Source: Paenibacillus phytohabitans
GTDB lineage: Bacteria; Bacillota; Bacilli; Paenibacillales; Paenibacillaceae
DNA: 64,000 nucleotides
Assembly: GCF_013141775.1 (NCBI RefSeq)
Contig: NZ_WHOB01000027.1
Span: forward strand, 211,620-275,619
Reading direction: 5' to 3'
A program made the translations under genes and the position numbers. The stretch's first letter is position 1. Each line of letters opens with the position of its first letter. The notes below the pieces were generated by a model. That model was not told the DNA's origin and made no database searches. It saw nothing but the letters and a program-made list of their open reading frames with translations. Shown here piece by piece: positions 27,178-35,860 of the stretch.

Positions 27178-28992
27178 TTAGAGCTTCACCTGCTGCATCA
27201 GCCCGTCTGCGCCGAATTCCAGCGGATCAATACAGGTCTCACGGTGAATGCCTTTGTAATCGTTGAATCGGGTTAACGGTGTCACGAACCGGTGGTAAAC
27301 CATCCAGTATTGCCCGGTATCCGGGTCACGCATGATCGAATGGTGGGCGGTGCCGAGCATGCTCTTGTCCTTATTCTTGCCGAGAACGGGATAACGGTAG
27401 GTCACCGGCCCGTACAGCTGCTCTGCTGTACCATAGTTGACATGGTAATCTTCGCTGCCCGTATCGTCGCACGACCAGGTAAAGTGATAGAGTCCGTCCC
27501 GTTTGAGTACGGTCACCGCTTCCCGGAAGTCGTATAATCCATCCAGATTTCTCATCGTGTCTTCATTGACCGTTACCATATCCGCACCAAGCTCCACGAT
27601 CGCCGGGTGACTGTTACCAAACAGCAAATAGGCTGTACCGTCATCCTCCACGTAGATGGACGGGTCAATGGCCTGTCCCATGACCAGACCAAGACGTTGG
27701 ATCTGTTCCATGGTAATCAGCGGCTCCGGCTGTGCGCGGAACGGGCCCACAGGAGTGTCGGCAACTGCAACGCCGATGGCGCTTTCTCCATCCGGCTTTT
27801 TGCCGCAGAAATAGTAGAAATACCGGCCTTCCTTACTGGCGATGGCCGGAGCCCAGGCGCTGCCTACAGCCCAGGGCACATCATCCGATGCAAGATCGAG
27901 AATAACACCTTCATCCTGCCACAGCTTGAGATCCGCTGACGAGAATACATGGAACGTTGTTCCCGACCAGCCTGTGAAGCCATCTGTCGTAGGATACAGG
28001 TAGTAGCGGCCCCCGAACTTCGCCAGATCCGGGTCAGCGAATTGTCCCGGCAGCACTTGATGTCCGTCCCCGAAGGCTGCCAGCAGCAGGCTGCATTCTC
28101 CGGCGGTAATCGGAAGGACTCCGCCGTGACGCTTTTTGCTTACGCCAAGGTCGAACTCCCCGTCTGCAAGCACGCGGAACCCCCCGCTCTTAAGATCTGT
28201 CGTCAGCAGGGGGAGATACCCCTTCCCTTCCGCATAACGGTCCACAATTAGGCACCACTCTCCGCGGCCGTTCAGCTTATAAATCTCCGGACCCTCCACG
28301 CCCATGATGGCCTCCAGAACCGGTGCATCCACAAAGCTGAAGGCGTCTTTATCCAGCGACGCCCCTTGTTCCACCCGGATATTCTTGGTTGTCTCATCCT
28401 TGGAGAAGCGGTAGTACATCCCGCCATCTGCGATAATCGTCGTATCAATGATATGGTTGTCGCGTTCAATGTACTTCTCGGAGGCTGTGAATTCCCGGAA
28501 ATCCTTCGTACGTGCACTATATATCTTGTGCTTCCGTTCGCTCTCATGCGGCTCCTGAGTAGCGGAAGCCCAGAATACGAGAAATTCATCTGCGGCCTCA
28601 TCGTAAATAGCCTCAGGGGCCCAGACACATCCGGCACCTTCCACGCCTACCGTAACTGCCCATGGCTGTGACCAGTTCACCAGATCGGCGGATTCCCAGA
28701 CGATAATATCGCGGCTTCCGGCCTCCACCGCTGCACTCCAGCCCTTGCCGCTGGCAATACGCAGATCGGTGGCAATCAGATAGAACTTGCTTTCCTTCGG
28801 CGAACGGACGATAAAGGGATCTCTGGCTCCCTTTTCCCCGAGCTCCGAGCGCAGAACAGGCAGACCTGCGTTCAGATCCTTAAAGTGCAGGCCATCCTCA
28901 CTGTAGGAGAAATAGACCTGTTCGCCATCCGGCTGCTCCCCGATGAAATGAACTAAGAGATAACCGGTATATGCGGGTATAGATTGAGACAA
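27178..28992 (-). CDS. Two-domain GH43 family glycosidase
   Basis: 604 aa containing two propeller domains. Domain 1 (about 1-290) has GARDPFIV (Asp near 57), VWAPEAIYD and GPEIYKL (Glu near 207). Domain 2 (about 300-590) has FADPDLAKF, WAPAIASKEG, GQAIDPSIYVEDDG and the acid Glu in REAVTVLKRDG. Both domains keep plausible catalytic acids. It probably attacks arabinose or galactose side chains of RG-I; which domain does what cannot be read from sequence. It is cytoplasmic and lies 28 bases downstream of the GH51 gene. Confidence 0.85.
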   Translation of the reverse strand: MSQSIPAYTGYLLVHFIGEQPDGEQVYFSYSEDGLHFKDLNAGLPVLRSELGEKGARDPFIVRSPKESKFYLIATDLRIASGKGWSAAVEAGSRDIIVWESADLVNWSQPWAVTVGVEGAGCVWAPEAIYDEAADEFLVFWASATQEPHESERKHKIYSARTKDFREFTASEKYIERDNHIIDTTIIADGGMYYRFSKDETTKNIRVEQGASLDKDAFSFVDAPVLEAIMGVEGPEIYKLNGRGEWCLIVDRYAEGKGYLPLLTTDLKSGGFRVLADGEFDLGVSKKRHGGVLPITAGECSLLLAAFGDGHQVLPGQFADPDLAKFGGRYYLYPTTDGFTGWSGTTFHVFSSADLKLWQDEGVILDLASDDVPWAVGSAWAPAIASKEGRYFYYFCGKKPDGESAIGVAVADTPVGPFRAQPEPLITMEQIQRLGLVMGQAIDPSIYVEDDGTAYLLFGNSHPAIVELGADMVTVNEDTMRNLDGLYDFREAVTVLKRDGLYHFTWSCDDTGSEDYHVNYGTAEQLYGPVTYRYPVLGKNKDKSMLGTAHHSIMRDPDTGQYWMVYHRFVTPLTRFNDYKGIHRETCIDPLEFGADGLMQQVKL

Positions 28993-29020
28993 GATAAGCC
29001 CTCCTTAGGGATTTAGAGAA

Positions 29021-31411
29021 TTATGAATGTTGCCGTTTTATTCTGAACAATGTAACGGAGTGGCCCGGGAAGTCATATTCGAAGCTGTGTCCTTCGAAGG
29101 CTATAGCCCGGGTAGAAGGGCTGACCTTCAGCGGATCAGCGAAGCTGTTCTCGGCGTCAAGCTCTACTCCTGACAGTTCATGCACTTCTGCTGTATACGA
29201 AGCGGTATTCAGCTCCTTCAGCTCAACCCGGACGGACAGCGGGGTATCCAGCACATTTACCGCTTTGACAATTACATCTCCTGAAATATCTTCCACGCTT
29301 GCCGTATAATACAGCGGCTGAAGCTCAGGCAAGCGGTCTTCCGCCCGGTTAATCTCAATGCCATTGATTGATGCCGTAATCTGGCGGCCTGAAACATGCA
29401 GCTTCAGTTCATAATCCGTATCATTCTCCACCGTGAACAGGCTCTGCGTCAGACATGAGCCCCGGCCGCTGGTGACCGCGCTCAGTATACTGTCCTGATT
29501 CTGCCAGCCTCCGAGCTCCCAGTTCAGCCGGTTCATACCGTCCTGCATGCCGAAATAGATCAAGAATCCGCGCACGCCTCCATTCTTTCTGGCGGTCAAT
29601 TGGAGCGTGTAGTCACTCCAGTCCGTGTTACCCAGCAGGAAGGAGCGGAGTTCCTCCTCCTTACTCGCAGCCGCTTCCGCATCGTCCAGTTCGACAGTCT
29701 CTTCTATTACTCTACGCTCACCTGTAAGGTTATTCGTCAGAGTTATATCCCGGTAAGTAACCGCAGACTTCTCGGCAACCAGCACAATACTTCCCTTGAC
29801 TGGTGGCTGAAGCCCCTCGGGCTGCTCAGGCAGATTCTCGGCCTCAATATGCAGAAGCCGGTCTCCCTGATGATTCATGAACAGCTTCTGGACGTAATAG
29901 TTCGGTGTACCAAAGACCTGGTGGTTATCAAACCAGATCATATCCGGCTTCCAGTTCACATAGTCGACATTACACAGCATCGGCGCGTAACAGGCCAGAC
30001 CGACTGCATGGGCGTTATGCTCCAGCCGGGTCATATAAGCAGCCTCTACCAGGGCATTGTAGTAGGTATTGCCCCAGGAAGCGTATTCACCAAGAAACAC
30101 CTTAGGCTCATCTGCCTTGAAATGGTCGTACCGGTCCATGTTCGCGAGGAACCATTCCGGTGACTGGTAATAATGCTCGTCCACCAGATCCGAGCCGTGC
30201 TCTCTTGCCGAAGCCCAGCCACGCTCATATTCGCCGCCTGCCGCGAACGGCCCGCTGCTGTTAATCACCTGCATATCCGGATATCGTTCCTTGATCGCCT
30301 TATGGAAATACGGATAGCGCTCGAAGAACGGCTCCCCGACCTCTTCGTTCCCGATTGCAATATAATCCAGCCCGAAGGGCTCTGGATGGCCAAGTGAGCT
30401 GCGGACCGCTCCCCATTCCGTTGAAGCATCTCCTCTGGCGAATTCGATCACATCCAGCGCATCCTGAATCCAGGGTCCCAGCTCATCAAGGGGAACCATG
30501 CGCCCATGGTGAGGGTCGTAGCCGCCGGGCAATACGGGAATGGCTTTGGCTCCGATATCCTCGCAGAACTGGAAGTATTCATAATAGCCAAGGCCCAGTG
30601 TCTGGTTATAGCCCCAGTTGTTGCGCCGCGGCGGCCGCGAGGTTACGCCTCCGATTGTTTTCTTCCAGCGGTACATTGAATTCCGGTCATCCGGGTTCAG
30701 CGAGCCGTCATGAACGAGACAGCCGCCGGGAAAACGCATGAACCTCGGCTTCATCTCCGCCAGCAGCAGCGCAATATCCTCCCGCAATCCATTGCGGCGG
30801 CCGAGATAGGTCTTCTCGGGGAACAGCGACACCATATCAAGCTCCAGTCTGCCTGCCCCACCGGTCAGAATCACCAGCCTGCAGGAGTTATCGGTTACTT
30901 CCGCTGTGAGAACCGCTTCATACTTCTGCCATTCAGCAGAATCTACAGTAAATTCAACCGACGCGTTCACCGCTCCGCTACTGTCCTCAATAAGAACCTG
31001 CACAGGTGTGCCGAAGCTGCCGCTGCGCCGCATATATACAGAGAAGAGATACTTCTCCCCTGCCTTGACCGGAATGCCTGTGTTGAAGCCGGCATTAGAT
31101 AACCCTACTCCGGTTCCCGGCTCCAGAATTTCGATCACCGCATAGTGGGGATTCTCCGGATGAACTGAAGACCCGCTCTCCACACTTAAGCAGGCACGTC
31201 CGCCCCCGCGTTCTACCTTCTCCCAGGCCGTCAGTGGATGGTAATCATGACGGTCAACCGGGTCAAATTCGAACGAGCGGTTCTGCACCAGCTCGGCGTA
31301 AAGTCCCCCGTCTGCGGCATGATTCAAATCCTCGAAGAAAATTCCGAACAAATCCCCCAGCTCTGCTCCTGTTTGCTGCGTATACACGTTCAGTTTTGGT
31401 TTCGTGTCCAT
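29021..31411 (-). CDS. GH51 alpha-N-arabinofuranosidase
   Basis: 796 aa. It cleaves terminal alpha-L-arabinofuranosyl residues with retention. Order: GH51 start motif (FGIFFEDLNHAADGGLYAEL, residues 22-41), an inserted CBM4_9-like sandwich (about 60-200), the TIM barrel with FMRFPGGCLVHDG, acid/base Glu in AIGNEEVGEP (about 356) and nucleophile Glu in FLGEYASWG (about 442). A C-terminal region of about 100 residues resembles a concanavalin-like (LamG/DUF1080-type) module inserted in the terminal sandwich. No signal peptide. It is the first gene of the operon from the promoter at 31479-31508. ATG follows AAAGGAA. Confidence 0.93.
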   Translation of the reverse strand: MDTKPKLNVYTQQTGAELGDLFGIFFEDLNHAADGGLYAELVQNRSFEFDPVDRHDYHPLTAWEKVERGGGRACLSVESGSSVHPENPHYAVIEILEPGTGVGLSNAGFNTGIPVKAGEKYLFSVYMRRSGSFGTPVQVLIEDSSGAVNASVEFTVDSAEWQKYEAVLTAEVTDNSCRLVILTGGAGRLELDMVSLFPEKTYLGRRNGLREDIALLLAEMKPRFMRFPGGCLVHDGSLNPDDRNSMYRWKKTIGGVTSRPPRRNNWGYNQTLGLGYYEYFQFCEDIGAKAIPVLPGGYDPHHGRMVPLDELGPWIQDALDVIEFARGDASTEWGAVRSSLGHPEPFGLDYIAIGNEEVGEPFFERYPYFHKAIKERYPDMQVINSSGPFAAGGEYERGWASAREHGSDLVDEHYYQSPEWFLANMDRYDHFKADEPKVFLGEYASWGNTYYNALVEAAYMTRLEHNAHAVGLACYAPMLCNVDYVNWKPDMIWFDNHQVFGTPNYYVQKLFMNHQGDRLLHIEAENLPEQPEGLQPPVKGSIVLVAEKSAVTYRDITLTNNLTGERRVIEETVELDDAEAAASKEEELRSFLLGNTDWSDYTLQLTARKNGGVRGFLIYFGMQDGMNRLNWELGGWQNQDSILSAVTSGRGSCLTQSLFTVENDTDYELKLHVSGRQITASINGIEINRAEDRLPELQPLYYTASVEDISGDVIVKAVNVLDTPLSVRVELKELNTASYTAEVHELSGVELDAENSFADPLKVSPSTRAIAFEGHSFEYDFPGHSVTLFRIKRQHS

Positions 31412-31478
31412 GGATAGATTCCTTTCAACAAACTGATTTAGTTAATATTTATATTAATCTATTTACTATTATATTAAT

Positions 31479-31508
31479 ATTATAGTTAGAGAACATAGAT
31501 AGAGTCAA
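31479..31508 (-). promoter_or_regulatory. Sigma-A promoter of the GH51-GH43-GH43 operon
   Basis: Minus strand: -35 TTGACT (31503-31508), 18-base spacer, perfect -10 TATAAT (31479-31484), in a very AT-rich leader about 70 bases before the GH51 start. It is among the clearest promoters in the window. Confidence 0.75.
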
Positions 31509-31655
31509 TGCTGTTTATGTTGAAATTCACCTGCAATAATAGCGACCTGCAAAGAAGTGAGCGGACTTACCGGACTTTGCGGATAAATGGATATTCTAAT
31601 CCTCAGTCCTCTGAATACATTAACTTATATCAGGACTTTATCAGGAGGGACTCAC

Positions 31656-32312
31656 ATGAATATATGGAACAGCAGCAATCCTGTTTTTGAAACGGACCAA
31701 AGAGGGGTACATATTTATACCGCATGGGCAGGGCATCGCAGATTCGGTTACGATTTGATCCGTCATATGCAACCCGGTACGGTAGTAGAATTAGGAACCT
31801 ATTACGGGGCTTCTTTCTTCTCATTCTGTCAGGCTGTGAAAGATCAGAGGTTAAACACACAATGTTATGCTGTCGATACTTGGGTTGGAGACAAGCATGC
31901 CGGGTTCTACACTGAAACCTTCTATGAGTCTGTGCGGTCGGCGGCTGATGACTTTTACCCCGGAATATCCCATTTACTGCGCATGACTTTTGATGAGGCG
32001 CTACGTGAATTTCCAGACAAAAGCATCGACGTGCTGCATATTGACGGTCTTCACACCTATGAGGCTGTTAAAAATGATTATGAATGTTGGCTGCCCAAAC
32101 TGGCGGATAACGGAATTATTATGTTCCATGATATTACGGTTACAAAAGACGATTTTGGCGTTTACCGTTTGTGGGAAGAATTGAAAGAGTTGTATCCTGC
32201 GGTTCAATTTGAGCATTGCTTTGGATTGGGTATTCTAATGCCTAACGGCTGTTCTCCAATAACTGCTCATATGCTGGCCAAATGGGATAAAATCAAGCCG
32301 CTGTATCCTTAA
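31656..32312 (+). CDS. Class I SAM-dependent methyltransferase (Methyltransf_24-like)
   Basis: 218 aa from the ATG at 31656 (CAGGAGGG 5 bases upstream); the longer reading frame from 31587 has no site. Motif I is VVELGTYYGASFFSF near residue 45. The pair DVLHIDGLHTYEAVKNDYECW and MFHDITV near residues 125-160 is typical of sugar- or glycan-modifying Methyltransf_24 enzymes. It stands at the start of the glycan island, divergent from the arabinan operon, and probably O-methylates a sugar of the polymer or glycoprotein made there. The acceptor is unknown. Confidence 0.85.
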   Translation: MNIWNSSNPVFETDQRGVHIYTAWAGHRRFGYDLIRHMQPGTVVELGTYYGASFFSFCQAVKDQRLNTQCYAVDTWVGDKHAGFYTETFYESVRSAADDFYPGISHLLRMTFDEALREFPDKSIDVLHIDGLHTYEAVKNDYECWLPKLADNGIIMFHDITVTKDDFGVYRLWEELKELYPAVQFEHCFGLGILMPNGCSPITAHMLAKWDKIKPLYP

Positions 32313-32341
32313 TAGGTTACTGAAGAAAGGTATGCTTTATT

Positions 32342-32380
32342 CAGGCGCCTCGGGTGATTGTTAACCCTGGCGCCTGTTTC
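32342..32380 (+). terminator. Rho-independent terminator after the methyltransferase gene
   Basis: The stem CAGGCGCC-tc-GGG pairs with CCC-t-GGCGCCTG around TGATTGTTAA, followed by TTTC. Confidence 0.8.
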
Positions 32381-32403
32381 ATCGTTTGTAACTCTTTGAG
32401 AAG

Positions 32404-33264
32404 TTAATCTATCAAAAAATTATACAATTCTTCAAAAGTCTCTTTAGGCGCCTCTTCAGCCAAATAATGTCCACAATTGATTCCGCGACCCTCTACTTCT
32501 TCCGCCCAATCCCGCCAGATTGACAAGACATCATACCATTTTGGAAGCTCACCCTGCTCACTCCATAAAACTAGAATGGGACATTTAATTGTATGAATTC
32601 CCCGATCTGCCTCATCTAATTCATAATCGATAGAAGCACCAGCCCTATAGTCCTCACACATAGCATGAATTGTTCCCGGCTGATGTATACAACGTAAATA
32701 ATCGTCCAGGGCTTCAGGGTGAAAAATGCTTCTGTCTCCACGAAAGTAAAAACTGTCCGGGTCGTGGCCAATCAATTGTTCAGGAAGATCGAAGGGTTGG
32801 GCCAGAAAGAACCAGTGCCAGAACCCGAGGGAAAATTCTTTATTTGTGCGTCTAAGGGCTTCTCCTGTTGGAATAATATCAAGTACAGCCAGCTTAGTGA
32901 TGGCTTCAGGAAAATCGAGCGCTAGCCGATAGGCACATCTGCCCCCTCTGTCATGACCCACAACTGAAAATTGATTAAATCCTAACTCTTTCATCATTGC
33001 AATTTGATCTCTGGCCATAGCCCGTTTGGAATACGGATAATGATCATTAGTTGTTTGAGGCTTGGAACTATCACCATATCCTCTTAAATCCGGCATAACG
33101 ACCGTGAATGTTGTGGCCAGTAGCGGAGCAATGTGATGCCACATCATATGTGTTTGCGGATGACCATGCAAAAGAAGCAGCGGAGGTCCTTCTCCGCCGT
33201 AGCGTAAGCGGATATTCACTTCTCCAGTGTCGATCGTTCTCAGTTGGAAATTTTCGAATAACAT
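32404..33264 (-). CDS. Alpha/beta hydrolase of the haloacetate (fluoroacetate) dehalogenase type
   Basis: 286 aa from the ATG preceded by GGAGGAAAAG; a longer frame to 33291 includes that site and is rejected. It carries the full residue set known for fluoroacetate dehalogenase: nucleophile Asp105 with Arg106 and Arg109 in VVGHDRGGR, Asp129 (VLDIIPT), halide-site His150-Trp151 (FWHWFFLAQP), Tyr206 in CEDYRAG and base His266 (NCGHYL). Up to Trp151 the spacing is a constant five residues shorter than in the Rhodopseudomonas enzyme; Tyr206 and His266 lie further off. Related hydrolases with other roles exist, so activity is a prediction. It is not functionally tied to the glycan genes around it. 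Confidence 0.85.
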   Translation of the reverse strand: MLFENFQLRTIDTGEVNIRLRYGGEGPPLLLLHGHPQTHMMWHHIAPLLATTFTVVMPDLRGYGDSSKPQTTNDHYPYSKRAMARDQIAMMKELGFNQFSVVGHDRGGRCAYRLALDFPEAITKLAVLDIIPTGEALRRTNKEFSLGFWHWFFLAQPFDLPEQLIGHDPDSFYFRGDRSIFHPEALDDYLRCIHQPGTIHAMCEDYRAGASIDYELDEADRGIHTIKCPILVLWSEQGELPKWYDVLSIWRDWAEEVEGRGINCGHYLAEEAPKETFEELYNFLID

Positions 33265-33318
33265 CTTCTTTTCCTCCTTGTTTATAACCATTACTCAAAG
33301 TTACCCTTATATGTGCTT

Positions 33319-33352
33319 TTTAAAAAAAGCCGCTGAACGGATTCAGCGGCTT
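33319..33352 (-). terminator. Strong Rho-independent terminator of the epimerase operon (minus strand)
   Basis: GAAGCCGCTGAA-type stem GCCGCTGAAT/TTCAGCGGC with a very short loop, followed on the minus strand by TTTTTTTAAAAAG. It ends the operon 36766-33362. Confidence 0.88.
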
Positions 33353-33361
33353 CTTTCACGT

Positions 33362-34309
33362 CTACATACCTATCTTCAATTGCCCATAACCTGTCTGAAT
33401 GCTTTGTAAAGAAGTATAGCAAGGCCGATACCCTATATCCGAAGCCTTATGGTTTAGCGAATAATAGTTATTTTTGGAGCCAGTAATCGAATCATGCGAA
33501 GGGTCACTCTGAATTACATAGTTCAGCCCATGGGTTTCCGCGAAATAGTCCAAAATCTCAAATTTAGCTGCGGGTTTGAGCGAATATACATCATATACAT
33601 TATTCATCACGTTCTCCTGCAGACACAGCTTGATTAAGTGAAGAAAATCCTTGGGGTGCACATAATCTCTTACGATGTTGTCTGCTGAAGTGTGCAGCAC
33701 TTCTCCCGTCTTGATATGTTTAATAATATCCGTCAGCAAATACTTGGAATTCAAATCAATGAAAGCACTAAAGAAACCAAATACCCGGAGGTCCACAATT
33801 CTATAACTGTTCAGACTTCTATGTTTGGCCTCCATATTAAGCTTGGATATTCCGTAAAAGTCTTTGACGGACAAATGGTTAATATCCAAAGTAAGAGGCT
33901 TACCATTTGTGGCCGGGCACTCAAAGTCAGATCCATACGCAGCCCCGCTGCTAAGATTAATGTACGTTGAGGTTGGGTACATTTGCTGATATTGCAGAAT
34001 CATATTGTCGTATTGCTCCGTAATTTGAAAGACTTTGAACGGATGCTGAATCAGGTCCTGCGGATCTCCTATCCCTACCCCATTAATAATAACGTCATAC
34101 ACTGCTGCTTGTGCGAATTGCTCGTAACTACACAGATGGACATGTTCTTTGAGGTTATTCTCAGCCAAAAAAAGGGCCAATCTGTCCTTAGAACGTGCGA
34201 ATAAATAGAATTGATATTCGTTTGCCGCTGAAAGACCCAGGATCAGATTCTTGGCAATGTGACCTGTCGCTCCAAGGATGGCGATATTGGCAGGCTTGTG
34301 GTCCATCAT
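33362..34309 (-). CDS. NAD-dependent sugar epimerase/dehydratase (extended SDR)
   Basis: 315 aa. It has an N-terminal Rossmann motif (AILGATGHIAKNLILGL), NGVGIGD, a serine stretch (NLSSGAAYGS) and the catalytic YxxxK as YGISK near residue 150. A later RDYVHPKDF is typical of nucleotide-sugar epimerases and 4-ketoreductases. It probably modifies an NDP-sugar for the island. The ATG overlaps the stop of the upstream glycosyltransferase gene by 4 bases, so the two are translated together. The sugar is unknown. Confidence 0.88.
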   Translation of the reverse strand: MMDHKPANIAILGATGHIAKNLILGLSAANEYQFYLFARSKDRLALFLAENNLKEHVHLCSYEQFAQAAVYDVIINGVGIGDPQDLIQHPFKVFQITEQYDNMILQYQQMYPTSTYINLSSGAAYGSDFECPATNGKPLTLDINHLSVKDFYGISKLNMEAKHRSLNSYRIVDLRVFGFFSAFIDLNSKYLLTDIIKHIKTGEVLHTSADNIVRDYVHPKDFLHLIKLCLQENVMNNVYDVYSLKPAAKFEILDYFAETHGLNYVIQSDPSHDSITGSKNNYYSLNHKASDIGYRPCYTSLQSIQTGYGQLKIGM

Positions 34310-35787
34310 TGCTTTATAGCAGATAACTGCCGCAGTTTCAGTAGTCCTTCTTCATAATAATCTTCATTCGCGTAATAATCCGTATAATATTCCTCATAGT
34401 TTGAGACATCACTTGAGTAACCATGTGTCACAATAATTTCGTACAATGGGAGAATCACCTGGTACAGACGCTTTTTCTTTTCCTCACGAATCGTTTCACT
34501 TTTCAGGGCCCGGCCTTCGTAATGCTGCAGCGCATCCAGGAAATGCTTAATAACCACTTCGCCTACGTTATATCCCTCCGGCGCTACTCCTGCATAGTAA
34601 TATAAATCCCGGTTGATGATACAAAATTTCGGATCCAGACTAAGAATATCATAAAACCAGTAAATCTGATTGATGCTTGTATAGGCGTACTTAGATTTAT
34701 CCTCAATTTGATCCCAGACGGATCTTTTCATTGTATTCATGGTCATATGCACCGCATTATTGCTGGTATGAGTCAGGAATTGATCACAGCCCTCCAGGCG
34801 AAATACTTGGCCATCCGAATTGAAGTGATTCGTATGGATCAGTGTACAGTCAAGATTCTGCAGAACAATCCCGATGAAATCAATCAGTGCCCCATCCCGC
34901 CAGTAATCATCGTCTCCATTTAATTTGATGAAGCTGCCTTTGGCCAACGAGGAGACATGGGCAATATTGAGATCGGCGCCGATATTCTGCTTGTTCCGGC
35001 TGTAATGAAGACTGGAGAAAAGACTGGCGTATGTCTCGCCAATTACCTGTGTAGTATCCGGCGAGGCATTGTCTGTGACCACCACCTCCACCAGATCCTC
35101 GTCGCAGATTTGATTATATATGGAATGGAGAATGTTGTTCAGATGATGTGCACGATTATAAGTCGGAATCACAATCGACAGCAATGGATGCTCCCGGCGG
35201 AGGGCAAGTGCAGCCTCTCTGTCCGCCTCTCCGTTCACTGCAACCCAGTCCAGTGCTTCGGGAACAAATACTTTAGTGACAACTGCCGGATTGCCGGAGA
35301 CGGTACAGTAGCTTGGAACATGATTCATAACTACACTGTTAGGCTCTACGATACTGAATTTCCCGATCTTGACGGGTCCGGCAATCACGCAATGAGCGCC
35401 AAGGATGCATCCATCCCCTACCTCCAGGACTTCAAGGCTGTTGGTATCCCCTGCTGTGCTTGCCCATCCCGGGTAACCCGGTCTAACCGCAGCAGCCCTC
35501 CGGTCCGACATACTGACATAAGGTCCAATCTGCACATTCCGGCCTATGTGGACTTTGTGGATGCAATCCACATGCAGACCTGCCTTCACACTGCAACCGT
35601 CCTTTATTGTCAGATTTGGTGTACTGCCAGAAGCCGCATCATTAATACTCCAGTGATAACCCGCCTGCACTTGTACATTGTTTCCTATAGAAATTCGTGA
35701 AGGGTCCGATATATAACCGGTCTCCGCCAAAAGCGATTGTGTACCAAAATTGAAATAAATATCTTGGTCATTCTTCAGCCCATTCAT
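34306..35787 (-). CDS. Fusion of hexapeptide-repeat acyltransferase and GT2 glycosyltransferase
   Basis: 493 aa from the ATG behind AGGAGAGGGG (an upstream in-frame start has no site). Residues about 10-180 form a left-handed beta-helix with hexapeptide repeats (ISIGNNVQVQAGYHW, VHIGRNVQIGPYVSMSD, LGAHCVIAGPVKIGKFSIVE) like maltose/galactoside O-acetyltransferases. Residues about 200-430 are a GT2 domain (LSIVIPTYNRAHHL, VVVTDNASPDTTQ, acidic metal motif LNGDDDYW). One chain could therefore add a sugar and acetylate it. Gene order and the 4-base overlap link it to the SDR downstream and to the fucosyltransferase-like gene upstream. Confidence 0.85.
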   Translation of the reverse strand: MNGLKNDQDIYFNFGTQSLLAETGYISDPSRISIGNNVQVQAGYHWSINDAASGSTPNLTIKDGCSVKAGLHVDCIHKVHIGRNVQIGPYVSMSDRRAAAVRPGYPGWASTAGDTNSLEVLEVGDGCILGAHCVIAGPVKIGKFSIVEPNSVVMNHVPSYCTVSGNPAVVTKVFVPEALDWVAVNGEADREAALALRREHPLLSIVIPTYNRAHHLNNILHSIYNQICDEDLVEVVVTDNASPDTTQVIGETYASLFSSLHYSRNKQNIGADLNIAHVSSLAKGSFIKLNGDDDYWRDGALIDFIGIVLQNLDCTLIHTNHFNSDGQVFRLEGCDQFLTHTSNNAVHMTMNTMKRSVWDQIEDKSKYAYTSINQIYWFYDILSLDPKFCIINRDLYYYAGVAPEGYNVGEVVIKHFLDALQHYEGRALKSETIREEKKKRLYQVILPLYEIIVTHGYSSDVSNYEEYYTDYYANEDYYEEGLLKLRQLSAIKQ

Positions 35788-35860
35788 CCTAGTAGCCCCT
35801 CTCCTCTTCGAACAACATACCCGCTTGGAGCTTAAGTATTCCAAAGCCTTTATTCACCTA

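Noticed and set aside
34957..35700. Plus-strand 247-codon frame opposite the acyltransferase-GT2 fusion.
   Set aside because: It is a shadow of a strongly supported gene and shows no coding features of its own.
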